NCBI GenBank assembly: GCA_945902215.1
Contig: CAMDML010000002.1
Span: forward strand, 23,030-87,029
DNA: 64,000 nucleotides
Origin: Klebsiella pneumoniae
Lineage (GTDB): Bacteria > Pseudomonadota > Gammaproteobacteria > Pseudomonadales > Pseudohongiellaceae
Direction: 5' to 3'
Shown here in pieces: positions 36,587-45,173 of this stretch (the first letter of the stretch is position 1; each line of letters starts with the position of its first letter). The translations under genes were made by a program, and so were the position numbers. The notes beneath the pieces are model-generated. The model ran no database searches and was not told the origin of the DNA. It was given only the letters and a program-made list of their open reading frames with translations.

Positions 36587-37372
36587 ATGTTGCAAATCGA
36601 GCCGGTCAAGGCTTTCGCCGACAATTACCTGTGGGTGTTCCACGAGGCCGGTGGCACCACTGCCTGCGCAGTCGATCCCGGCGCTGCCGGGCCTGTACTG
36701 GCCTATCTGGAACAAGCAAATCTTCAACTCAGCGCCATTCTGGTGACCCATCACCACGCCGATCACATCGGTGGCATCAACACTCTACTCCAGCATTTTC
36801 CTGTACCCGTGTATGGCCCTGGGACACCGAAAATCCCCCAGGTAACCCATCCGGTGGTGGAAGGCGATGTGGTACGTGTGCTGAATCATGATTTCCGTGT
36901 ACTGACCGTACCAGGCCATACGCTGGAACACATCGCTTATACCAGCACTGGCAAAGCCACAGCCGAGGGCCCGGTCTTGTTTTGTGGTGACACCCTGTTC
37001 GCCGCTGGTTGCGGCCGCATGTTCGAAGGTACGCCGCCGGTGATGCACGCGTCCTTGCGGAAACTGGCCGCGCTGTCGCCTGATACCCAGGTGTTCTGCG
37101 CACACGAATATACGTTGAGCAATCTGCGCTTTGCCGCCGCTGTGATGCCGGACAATTCGGATGTGCAAGCGCGCATCCAGCATGAAAGCAGCAAGCGTGA
37201 ACGCGATCAGCCCACTGTGCCCAGCAGCATTGGGCTTGAATTGCGCACTAACCCATTCATGCGTTGTGCTGAACCCCTGGTCATTGCCGCCGCGCAACGC
37301 CAGCAAGCTGGAAGTAACAGCGACCCAGCCACGATCTTTGGTATTTTGCGGCGTTGGAAAGACAGTTTCTGA
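36587..37372 (+). CDS. gloB: Hydroxyacylglutathione hydrolase (glyoxalase II)
   Basis: 261 residues from ATG 36587 with a GGGAG ribosome site. It has the metallo-beta-lactamase fold with THHHADHIGG (His55, His57, Asp59, His60), later metal ligands in VPGHTLEHIAY and FCGDTLFAAGCGRMFEG, and the C-terminal substrate-binding region with ELRTNPFMR. It hydrolyses S-lactoylglutathione to lactate and glutathione, the last step of methylglyoxal detoxification. Confidence 0.96.
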   Translation: MLQIEPVKAFADNYLWVFHEAGGTTACAVDPGAAGPVLAYLEQANLQLSAILVTHHHADHIGGINTLLQHFPVPVYGPGTPKIPQVTHPVVEGDVVRVLNHDFRVLTVPGHTLEHIAYTSTGKATAEGPVLFCGDTLFAAGCGRMFEGTPPVMHASLRKLAALSPDTQVFCAHEYTLSNLRFAAAVMPDNSDVQARIQHESSKRERDQPTVPSSIGLELRTNPFMRCAEPLVIAAAQRQQAGSNSDPATIFGILRRWKDSF

Positions 37373-37394
37373 ACTGCGGTTTCAGAACTGCGGC

Positions 37395-38984
37395 CTAAAG
37401 TCGCAGTGAGCGGCCCGGAATGGAGCTCAGCAAGGCCCGGGTGTAAGGCTGCTGCGGTGCGGTGAACAACTGGTGTGCGGTGCCGGTTTCGACGAGTTGC
37501 CCGTCCTTCATCACAACAATACGATCAGACAAGTAACGTACTACAGCCAGATCGTGCGATATGAACAGCATCGTAAGATTGAAACGGGCAACGAGTTCAA
37601 GCAAGAGATCAAGAATCTGGGCCTGAATGGTCACATCCAGGGCCGATACCGGCTCATCAGCCACAATGAATTCAGGTTTGGTACCGATCGCCCTGCCGAT
37701 TGCAATGCGTTGGCGCTGGCCTCCGGAAAATTCGTGGGGATAGCGCAGCACACTGGTACGGGCCAACCCGACTGAATCCATCAACCGGAAAACTTCGGCA
37801 TCCAACCCCTTGCGGTCTACGACACTGTGTAGCAGCAGTGGTTCTGCAAGCGTATCGTACACTGTCATCCGTGGGTTCAGGCTTGAGTAGGGATCCTGGA
37901 AAATCATTTGCATGCGGCGGCGCAAGGGTTTCATCGCGGCGGCTGTCAGTCCAACCAATTCCTGCCCGTCGAAACCCATGCTGCCACTGGTGGGAGCCAG
38001 CAAGCGCAGAATGCAGCGGCCCAATGTCGATTTGCCGGAACCGGATTCACCCACTAGGCCAAGAATTTCGTGCTTGTGGATTTGCAGTGATACATCATCC
38101 ACTGCTTTAACCGGAGCCTCGCCCCGGTTGCCGGGAAAATACATGGACAGGTTTGAAATTTCGATCAAAGGTTGTGGCGTACCGGCTGCCGGAGCTTTTT
38201 CCGTGTGGGGCACAGCTGCCAGCAGTTTGCGGGTGTAATCGTGCTGTGGCCGGCGGAAGATGTTATCGCGTGAGCCCTGTTCGACGAAGCGACCGTTCTG
38301 CATGACACACAGCGTATCGGCAATGTCAGCAACGACACTAAGATCGTGACTGATCAAGATCACGCCGATATTTCGTCGCTCCTGCAGCTCCTTGATGAGC
38401 TTGAGGATCTGGGCCTGAACGGTGACATCCAGTGCAGTCGTGGGCTCATCGGCGATGATAATGCCGGGCTCAGTGACCAGTGCCATGGCAATGACAACAC
38501 GCTGACGCATGCCACCGGAAAATTCAAAGGGCCACATCTGCATGCGGCGCGCTGCATTCTGGATGCCCACTTCTTCCAGCGTCTTGATGCCCTTCTGCCA
38601 GGCGTCATGGCGACTCATGCCAAAATGCAGCTGCAAGGGTTCGATCAGTTGCGCGCCAATGGTCAGATAGGGATTCAGCGAGGTCATCGGATCCTGAAAA
38701 ATAATCGAAATGCCCTTGCCGCGCACCTTGCGCAATTCCGCTTCGCTCAGTGTGAGGAGATCACGGCCATCGAGCACAGCAGTCCCACCTTCGATACGAC
38801 CCGGCGGTTTCGGGATCAACCCCAGCAGGCTGTAGCACGCCACGGACTTGCCGGAACCAGATTCACCAATAATCGCCAGCGTCTTGCCGGCTTCGACTTT
38901 GAAGCTGATGCCGTCCACAGCCTTCACCACACCGTTACGGGTATGGAAGTGGACTTTCAGATCGTTGACTTCAAGCAGTGCCAT
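37395..38984 (-). CDS. Oligopeptide ABC transporter, fused double ATP-binding protein (OppD-OppF type)
   Basis: 529 residues from ATG 38984, two complete ABC ATPases in one chain. The first has GESGSGKSVAC and SGGMRQRV; the second has GESGSGKSTLG and SGGQRQRI. Each half is followed by the peptide-transporter C-terminal extension with a PYTRALLSSIP-like motif. The length equals E. coli YejF. It ends the oppA-B-C cluster and lies 16 bases after oppC, so it energises uptake of peptides. Substrate range is unknown. Confidence 0.93.
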   Translation of the reverse strand: MALLEVNDLKVHFHTRNGVVKAVDGISFKVEAGKTLAIIGESGSGKSVACYSLLGLIPKPPGRIEGGTAVLDGRDLLTLSEAELRKVRGKGISIIFQDPMTSLNPYLTIGAQLIEPLQLHFGMSRHDAWQKGIKTLEEVGIQNAARRMQMWPFEFSGGMRQRVVIAMALVTEPGIIIADEPTTALDVTVQAQILKLIKELQERRNIGVILISHDLSVVADIADTLCVMQNGRFVEQGSRDNIFRRPQHDYTRKLLAAVPHTEKAPAAGTPQPLIEISNLSMYFPGNRGEAPVKAVDDVSLQIHKHEILGLVGESGSGKSTLGRCILRLLAPTSGSMGFDGQELVGLTAAAMKPLRRRMQMIFQDPYSSLNPRMTVYDTLAEPLLLHSVVDRKGLDAEVFRLMDSVGLARTSVLRYPHEFSGGQRQRIAIGRAIGTKPEFIVADEPVSALDVTIQAQILDLLLELVARFNLTMLFISHDLAVVRYLSDRIVVMKDGQLVETGTAHQLFTAPQQPYTRALLSSIPGRSLRL

Positions 38985-39000
38985 TATTCTGTGCTCTTGC

Positions 39001-39927
39001 TCAATCCTTGGATGCGCGCACGTCAAGTGCATCGCGCAAGCCGTCGCCGAGGAAATTGAGTGCAAAAAGAGTAAGCGTCAACGCGAACCCAGGGAAAATC
39101 AGCAGCCAAGGATATTCTTCCATCGTCTCTACGCCCGATGAAATCAACAGGCCCCACGATGAAGCCGGTGGCTGTACGCCGAGACCAAGAAAGCTCAGAA
39201 ACGCCTCCAGCAGCATGACGTTGGGAATCGTCAACGTGGTGTACACGATGACCGGACCGAGCGCATTCGGGATCAGGTGTTTCCAGATGATGGCAGGCGG
39301 CCCGAGCCCGAGTGAAATTGCCGCTTCCACAAATTCCATTTGTCGCAGGCTTTGGATCTGGCCGCGTACGATACGCGCCATTGTCAGCCACTCCACCGCA
39401 CCGAGAGCCAGAAATAGCAGCAATAGATTGCGGCCAAACACGACCATGAGCAGGATGATGAAGATCATGAACGGCAGTGCGTACAGGATGTCGACAAGCC
39501 GCATCATCGTATTGTCGATGCGACCGCCGGCATACCCGGCGATGGCGCCGTAGGTCACGCCGATAACAAGGGCGACGGCAGTGGCGGTGAATCCCACAGC
39601 CAGTGACATACGACCACCGTACAAGACGCGGGTCAGCAAGTCGCGCCCGAATGTATCAGTGCCAAACCAGTGCGCGACGGACGGAGGAGTTGCACCGAGT
39701 CGCAGATTTTGTGCTTCATATCCGTAAGGCGTCAGCCACGGCACGAGTAAACATAACACCAGTATAAGCAGCAGAAACACCAGGCCCGCCATCGCCAGCC
39801 GGTTCTTGCGCAAGCGCAGCCAAGCATCCTGCCAGAGCGATACACCCCGGGGCATGGTCTGCAATGCGAGGTCCGCCGTGCTCATCGTCATTTCCGGAGC
39901 TGGTAGCGCAAGCGCGGGTTGAGCCAT
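39001..39927 (-). CDS. oppC: Oligopeptide ABC transporter permease (OppC type)
   Basis: 308 residues; internal starts at Met13 or Met15 are possible. About six helices follow the conserved SLWQDAWLRLRKNRLAMAGL start. The ATPase-coupling EAA loop is around EFVEAAISLGLGPPAIIWKHLIPN, and the ending is NFLGDGLRDALD. The motif FGTDTFGRDLLTRVLYGGRMSL is typical of OppC/DppC. It overlaps oppB by 40 bases. Confidence 0.95.
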   Translation of the reverse strand: MAQPALALPAPEMTMSTADLALQTMPRGVSLWQDAWLRLRKNRLAMAGLVFLLLILVLCLLVPWLTPYGYEAQNLRLGATPPSVAHWFGTDTFGRDLLTRVLYGGRMSLAVGFTATAVALVIGVTYGAIAGYAGGRIDNTMMRLVDILYALPFMIFIILLMVVFGRNLLLLFLALGAVEWLTMARIVRGQIQSLRQMEFVEAAISLGLGPPAIIWKHLIPNALGPVIVYTTLTIPNVMLLEAFLSFLGLGVQPPASSWGLLISSGVETMEEYPWLLIFPGFALTLTLFALNFLGDGLRDALDVRASKD

Positions 39928-40817
39928 GTTGCTGCGATGTCGGATAGCAGGTTGAACAGCACGATCAGCACTGCCAGGAACACCGTTGTGCCGAGGATCA
40001 TCGTGTAGTCGCGACTGAAGGCGGCCTGCACGTAAAAACGCCCGAGTCCGGGAATCTGAAATATTGTTTCGACGACAAAGGAACCACTGAGCAAGTGCGC
40101 GAAAGCCGGGCCAAGATAACTCACCACGGGCAGCAGGCCCCCACGCAACGCATGTTTTAGAATGACCACATGTTCCGGCAGGCCCTTGGCGCGTGCCGTG
40201 CGCAAATAATCCTGCGAGAGTATTTCCAACATACCTGAGCGGCTCAATCGCGCGATATAACCCGCGTACATCGCACCCAGTGTCAAGCTGGGCAGTATCT
40301 TGTCGCCTGGCGTGTCACCCCACCCTGATACTGGTAACCAACCGAGCCAGATGCCGAACACTAGCACCAGCAGCGGCCCCAGCAGGAAGGATGGCATACA
40401 GATGCCAACCATCGCTGCGCTCATCGGCAGGTAATCCTGCAGCGTATTGGGTTTGAGAGAAGCGATGACGCCCGCGGAGACACCCAGCACGACTGCCACC
40501 AGCAGCGCATAGAAGCCGAGTTCGGCCGTAATTGGCAGGCCATCAAAAATCAGTTCACCGACACTGCGGCCAGGATAGCGGAACGTGGGGCCGAAATCGC
40601 CGTGCGCGAGATCGGACAAGTAGGAGAAATACTGCTGCAACATCGGCTGGTCGAGTTTGTAACGTGCTTCGAGGGCCGCCTGTACCTGCGGCAAGACCGC
40701 TTTCTCGCTGGCGAAGGGGCCACCGGGTGCGGCACGGACGAGAAAGAAAGTCACGGTGATGACCGTCAGGATAACGGGAATGGCTTGCAGGGTACGGAGC
40801 ACAATGAAACGCCACAT
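39888..40817 (-). CDS. oppB: Oligopeptide ABC transporter permease (OppB type)
   Basis: 309 residues, closely resembling E. coli OppB in the APGGPFASEKA and QYFSYLSDLAHGDFGPTFRY regions. It has the coupling loop DYLRTARAKGLPEHVVILKHALR and about six helices. It lies 30 bases after oppA and overlaps oppC. Confidence 0.95.
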   Translation of the reverse strand: MWRFIVLRTLQAIPVILTVITVTFFLVRAAPGGPFASEKAVLPQVQAALEARYKLDQPMLQQYFSYLSDLAHGDFGPTFRYPGRSVGELIFDGLPITAELGFYALLVAVVLGVSAGVIASLKPNTLQDYLPMSAAMVGICMPSFLLGPLLVLVFGIWLGWLPVSGWGDTPGDKILPSLTLGAMYAGYIARLSRSGMLEILSQDYLRTARAKGLPEHVVILKHALRGGLLPVVSYLGPAFAHLLSGSFVVETIFQIPGLGRFYVQAAFSRDYTMILGTTVFLAVLIVLFNLLSDIAATWLNPRLRYQLRK

Positions 40818-40847
40818 CGTCGGGACTACCTCTTGAACGACCTCTTC

Positions 40848-42494
40848 TTACTGCGTGCTGCTGTCCGTTTCCAGATAGGCGTATTTCCAACTGTAGAAAT
40901 CCATGATGTTGGGCGGCAGCCCCTTCAGATTGGGACGCCTGAGATGCTTGCTCTGGTAGACATATAGTGGAATAAGTGGCATCTCGGCCATCAGCAGGGC
41001 CTCTGCCTCGCGGAAAAGTGCAAAGCGTGCGTCCTGATTCTGCGCGGCAGGCGCTTCGCGCAGTATGATGTCGTCGTAACGCAGACTGGAAAAACCGGTG
41101 CTGTTATTGCCACCATCGGTGATGAAGAGATCGAGAAAATTATTGGGGTCCACGTAATCGCCGATCCAGCCGCGGCGCACAACGTCGTAGTTCTTGCCTT
41201 TCTCGGAGTCCAGATATACCTGCCACTCCTGGTTCTGGAGCTCTACCCTGATTCCGAGGGTTTGGTTCCACATCTGTTGGATTGCTACCGCGATTTTCTG
41301 GTGTTGTTCCAAGGTGTTGTAAAGAATCGTGAAGCCCGGAAAACCCTCGCCGTTGGGGTAACCGGCCTCCACCATCAGGCGTTTTGCCTCTTCCGGATCG
41401 AAATCAAACAGTTTTGGCGGTTGATAACCCATCGTGCCGGGTGGAACCACGGAGTACCCGGGTTGATAAATCCCCTGTGTTACCGTTTCGACCAGCAGTT
41501 TGCGATCGATTGAGAGCGCCAGCGCGCGGCGCACGCGCACATCGTCGAGCGGTGGGCGTGTGGTGTTCATCAGATAGAAATAGGTACCGAGGTAGGGTGT
41601 GACTTCAATCAGTTCTGGTTCTTCGGCCAGGTACACCGGTACCTTGTCGAGCGGTACATCGTAAGTGAAGTGCAACTGGCCATCACGGAACATACGCTCT
41701 TCGGTGGTCTGGTTGTCGATCGGATAAAACACGATCGCGTTTAGTTTTGTGGTGGCGGCATCCCAGTAGGTAAGACTCTTTTCAACACGGATGTGAGAGT
41801 TGATCTGCCATTCGGTCAGTACGAAGGGACCATTACCGACAAAACTGCCAACACGCGCCCACCGGGAGAGGCGATCAGTGGGAGCACCAAAGGCTTCGAT
41901 GGTGGCGCGATGCACCGGAAAGGTGCTGTGGTGATCAAGCAGTTGCAAAAAATACGGCGTAGGTTCATTCAGATCGACCTGCAAGGTGTATGGGTCCAGC
42001 ACACGCACGCCGACCTGACTGAAATCGGTGATAGCGCCGGTGGCAAAAGCCTGAGCATTGACGATGGGAAAGAACATGTAATTGTAGGAGCTGCCCAGTT
42101 CCGGCGTCAGCGCGCGTTGCCAGGACCAGTGGAAATCTTCGGCAGTAAGCGCGTCGCCGTTCGACCAACGTGCGTTGTGACGCAGATGGAAAGTGTAGCT
42201 GCGGCCATCCGCGCTGATCTCCCAGCTTTCGGCAACGGCAGGGTCTGGTTCAAGGGTTTCTGGGTTTTTGATGACAAGGCCTTCGAACAAGGCCTGCAGG
42301 AGATGACTTTCGGTCACACCGGTGGTGATATGCGGGTCCAGCGCGGCGGGCTCTGCGGCATTGCCGTAATGCAGCACTCCCAGCCGGTTACCCTCCTCAA
42401 CCCGGCTCTCCTGCGCACCGCCGCTGCATGCGGCCAGAAAGAGCCCCAGCACAGCGAGGGTTAGTCCTTTCAGGGTGGCAAGCTTGAGGGTCAT
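40848..42494 (-). CDS. oppA: Oligopeptide-binding lipoprotein (OppA type)
   Basis: 548 residues with a lipoprotein signal peptide ending in the lipobox LAAC (Cys about 23), so it is anchored in the membrane. The mature part is a family 5 solute-binding protein. It has YTFHLRHNARWSNGDALTAEDFHWSWQRAL near the front and a long two-lobed fold. As first gene of the opp operon it gives the transporter its peptide specificity. A gap of 136 bases separates it from ppiD. Confidence 0.94.
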   Translation of the reverse strand: MTLKLATLKGLTLAVLGLFLAACSGGAQESRVEEGNRLGVLHYGNAAEPAALDPHITTGVTESHLLQALFEGLVIKNPETLEPDPAVAESWEISADGRSYTFHLRHNARWSNGDALTAEDFHWSWQRALTPELGSSYNYMFFPIVNAQAFATGAITDFSQVGVRVLDPYTLQVDLNEPTPYFLQLLDHHSTFPVHRATIEAFGAPTDRLSRWARVGSFVGNGPFVLTEWQINSHIRVEKSLTYWDAATTKLNAIVFYPIDNQTTEERMFRDGQLHFTYDVPLDKVPVYLAEEPELIEVTPYLGTYFYLMNTTRPPLDDVRVRRALALSIDRKLLVETVTQGIYQPGYSVVPPGTMGYQPPKLFDFDPEEAKRLMVEAGYPNGEGFPGFTILYNTLEQHQKIAVAIQQMWNQTLGIRVELQNQEWQVYLDSEKGKNYDVVRRGWIGDYVDPNNFLDLFITDGGNNSTGFSSLRYDDIILREAPAAQNQDARFALFREAEALLMAEMPLIPLYVYQSKHLRRPNLKGLPPNIMDFYSWKYAYLETDSSTQ

Positions 42495-42630
42495 GGGTAG
42501 TCCGCCGGCAATAAGAGGGATTTGAGCGAGAGGGAAGATAACACGCGCCTACCGCTGCCGTAAGCAGTTCAGTCAGGCATTGAGCTGGCCTGGCCGCCCA
42601 AAATCAGGGCGTCAGGTCATCGGAGCCAAA

Positions 42631-44562
42631 TCAAAACTCTTCTGCAATGTCGTCTAGCGCTGGCGCCAGCACATCACGGCCTTCGATGTCGGCGCGTGCT
42701 TCCAGACTTTTCATGAAACCGGCAAAGTCATTCGCCGCCACTTGCTGGCTGACAAAATTGCGCATATTCGTCTCTTCGTTATCCTTGAAGTCAGCTGCGG
42801 TGCCGTCAGTAACATTCTGAAGTTCGATGACAATGTAGCTGCCATCCGTCAACTGGTAGCCGGCAATAGCAGTGGCCACCCCGACGAGACGCGGCATTGT
42901 GAACACTTTGTCCGAGATTTCCGCATTGGCACCTGAGACGCCGCGCTCGATAGCATCCACCTGGTTCCAACTGGTGTTTTGCGCGGCGAGCATGCCTTCG
43001 ATGTCCGAGCCTGCTTGCATGGCACTGACGATGGTCTCGCCGATCAATTTTACCTGTTCTTTTGCTTGCTCAAGACGCAGCAGAACCGCGATTTCACCAC
43101 TGACTTCTTCCAGCGGGCGCACTGCCGGGAATTGATGATCCACAACGCGCAAGACAACGCTGCGCGAATCGTCGAGAGAAATCAGCTCGCTGTTGAGGCT
43201 GTTTTCGATCACATCAGTACCGAATGCGGCGTCGATCACTCCGCGCAGAGCGGTTATACCGGTGCCGCCAGCACGGCTAAACTGGTCGGAGCGTTGAATG
43301 GTCAGCCCCATGGTGTCGGCAGGCTCTTGCAGATCCACCGCTTCGAATGCGAGATTGCTCAATTCTTCCGACCGGGCAAGAAAAATACTCGCCGCCTCGC
43401 GCGCGCGCAAATCAGTTTCCAGTGCAGGCCGGCGTTGTTCAAAGGTTTCTACCACGGTTTCACTCTGCTCGGTCAGCTTGATCAGATGGACCCCGAATTC
43501 AGTGCGGACCGGTGCTGAGACTTCGCCAATGGCAAGCGCGCGCAGTGCAGTTTCGAAAGCCTCATCGAAATTGGTACCCGTCGTATATCCGACATCGCCA
43601 CCAGTATCGGCAGAACCGGTATCTTTGGAAAATTCTGCCGCGAGGGCTGCGAAATCTTCGCCCGCATCCAGTCGTGCTTTGACAGTTTCCGCTTGTGTTT
43701 GCGCAGTGGTGAACTCTTCTTCGGTAGCGGCCGTGAAGAGAATGTGCGCAGCGCGGCGCTCCGTCTGTGCCTGGAAAGCGGCCTGCTCTTCTGCATAAGC
43801 CGACTGCAATTGTTCTTCACTTACGGCAACTGCGGCCTGCATGTCGTTTTTGTTCAGCTCCAGATATTCGATGACAATCAACTCTTCAAGCATGAAGTCA
43901 TTCTGGTGATCCTGATACCAAGTGTTGATTTCCTCATCGGTGATCTCAATGCCTTCAGTTTGCCCGGCAAGACCCAGTGCCAGATAACGGAAACTGCGTT
44001 TCTGGTGAGATAGCGCGGCCAGTCGCTGCATCTCGGCAGGAGTGGCAAACCCTGTGGAGGAATAGGCAGAGAGCAACTGGTTGAGTAATTTTTCTCGCGT
44101 TAGCACTGCGCGATAGCTGGCAGGACTGTAGCCCGCATTGGTCAGCAACAGGTTGGCGCGCTCACTGTTGAACACGCCATCAATCTGGAAATCCGGAGTC
44201 TGGGCAATTTGGCGGTCGATACTGGCGGAGGAAACACCCATGTTGCTGCGTGTAGCAGACTGCACCAACAGCTCGCGCTGGATCAGTTCATTAATTGCGC
44301 TGTCGCGAAACACACTCTCATCAAAGCCTGTCAGGTCAGCGTCCTCACCAAGCTGCGCATAAAACTCCTGGGCCTTGTTCTGGGTCAGGCTTTCGATTTC
44401 CGCGTCGCTGATGTCGACCCCGTTGATGCTAAGGGTAGCAGGTGAGGTCAGGAACGACCCCACGATACTGTCAACGCCCCACATCGCGAACACGGCAATG
44501 AGAATGCCAACGAGTATCTTGGCTAACAACCCTTGGGTATTTTCACGGATTTTCTGCAGCAT
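42631..44562 (-). CDS. ppiD: Periplasmic folding chaperone PpiD (SurA_N / PpiC domains)
   Basis: 643 residues. A short cytoplasmic start, then one membrane anchor (about 12-36), a SurA-like chaperone region (about 40-190), a parvulin domain near 265-365, and a long C-terminal helical part. The parvulin part contains AAHILFTAATEEEF and the ending EVSAPVRTEFGVHLIKL. PpiD assists newly exported proteins at the SecYEG exit. It follows hupB, as in E. coli. Confidence 0.94.
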   Translation of the reverse strand: MLQKIRENTQGLLAKILVGILIAVFAMWGVDSIVGSFLTSPATLSINGVDISDAEIESLTQNKAQEFYAQLGEDADLTGFDESVFRDSAINELIQRELLVQSATRSNMGVSSASIDRQIAQTPDFQIDGVFNSERANLLLTNAGYSPASYRAVLTREKLLNQLLSAYSSTGFATPAEMQRLAALSHQKRSFRYLALGLAGQTEGIEITDEEINTWYQDHQNDFMLEELIVIEYLELNKNDMQAAVAVSEEQLQSAYAEEQAAFQAQTERRAAHILFTAATEEEFTTAQTQAETVKARLDAGEDFAALAAEFSKDTGSADTGGDVGYTTGTNFDEAFETALRALAIGEVSAPVRTEFGVHLIKLTEQSETVVETFEQRRPALETDLRAREAASIFLARSEELSNLAFEAVDLQEPADTMGLTIQRSDQFSRAGGTGITALRGVIDAAFGTDVIENSLNSELISLDDSRSVVLRVVDHQFPAVRPLEEVSGEIAVLLRLEQAKEQVKLIGETIVSAMQAGSDIEGMLAAQNTSWNQVDAIERGVSGANAEISDKVFTMPRLVGVATAIAGYQLTDGSYIVIELQNVTDGTAADFKDNEETNMRNFVSQQVAANDFAGFMKSLEARADIEGRDVLAPALDDIAEEF

Positions 44563-44649
44563 GGTTCAACCTGGGACTATGAGTTGGAGACAGGGATATC
44601 GGGTATATCGTATATCCGTTAGGTATTGTAGCTGTCTTTAAACGCAGAA

Positions 44650-44671
44650 GGCGCATCATAACTGATGCGCC
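44650..44671 (-). terminator. Hairpin between hupB and ppiD (possible terminator)
   Basis: GGCGCATCA (44650-44658) pairs perfectly with TGATGCGCC (44663-44671) around a 4-base loop. In the direction of hupB transcription it is followed by TTCTGCGTTT, a modest T-rich tail. It lies about 60 bases past the hupB stop, so it may end or attenuate hupB transcripts before ppiD. An A/T-rich imperfect inverted repeat (GGATAT..ATATCC) lies nearby at about 44593-44617. Confidence 0.6.
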
Positions 44672-44733
44672 CTCAGGGGTCCGGCTTTTCCAGAGCTTTG
44701 CTTTTGCAATAGCTTTGGTAAAAGGACTCCAGA

Positions 44734-45009
44734 TCAGTTGTTGACGGCATCCTTCAGGGCTTTGCCTGCCTTGAACGCTGGCACTTTGCTCGCCGCAATG
44801 TTAATGGCAGCACCTGTTTGTGGGTTACGTCCAGTTCGAGCAGCGCGTGCTTTCACCACAAAGGAGCCGAAACCTACCAAAGAAACCGTGTCGCCGGCTT
44901 TCAGGGTATTGGTAATCGTATCCAGAACGGCTTCGATGGCGCGGGTAGCGTCGGCTTTGGAAAGGTCGGCACTTACCGCAATTACGTCAATCAATTCTGC
45001 TTTATTCAC
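44734..45009 (-). CDS. hupB: DNA-binding protein HU-beta
   Basis: 91 residues, the standard HU length. It has the [21 protein letters not shown] start, [21 protein letters not shown] with the DNA-intercalating arm and its Pro, and the [15 protein letters not shown] ending. It compacts and bends DNA. It sits between lon and ppiD and has its own good promoter upstream. Confidence 0.98.
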   Translation of the reverse strand: MNKAELIDVIAVSADLSKADATRAIEAVLDTITNTLKAGDTVSLVGFGSFVVKARAARTGRNPQTGAAINIAASKVPAFKAGKALKDAVNN

Positions 45010-45131
45010 GGGAACCTCTGGCTATACGTTATGGTAGGTTGTTGCTTGTTGTTGGTGATTTTTTTATGTGAATCTGATCGTTCTGGTTGAATATGCTGGA
45101 TGGTTATGAAGGCAAAATCCAGAGAGGCAGC

Positions 45132-45161
45132 TTTATATCAACTGCCCGAAGAATATGTCAA
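45132..45161 (-). promoter_or_regulatory. Sigma-70 promoter for hupB
   Basis: On the minus strand TTGACA (45161-45156) and TATAAA (45137-45132) are separated by 18 bases. The promoter lies just after the lon stop and predicts a hupB leader of about 115 bases. It is the best promoter match noticed in the window and lets hupB be transcribed independently of lon. Confidence 0.7.
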
Positions 45162-45173
45162 GAAATACGCTGA

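Noticed and set aside
37365..37394. Direct repeat GAACTGCGG between gloB and the opp ATPase gene
   Set aside because: There are only two short copies at a convergent junction, which is compatible with chance.
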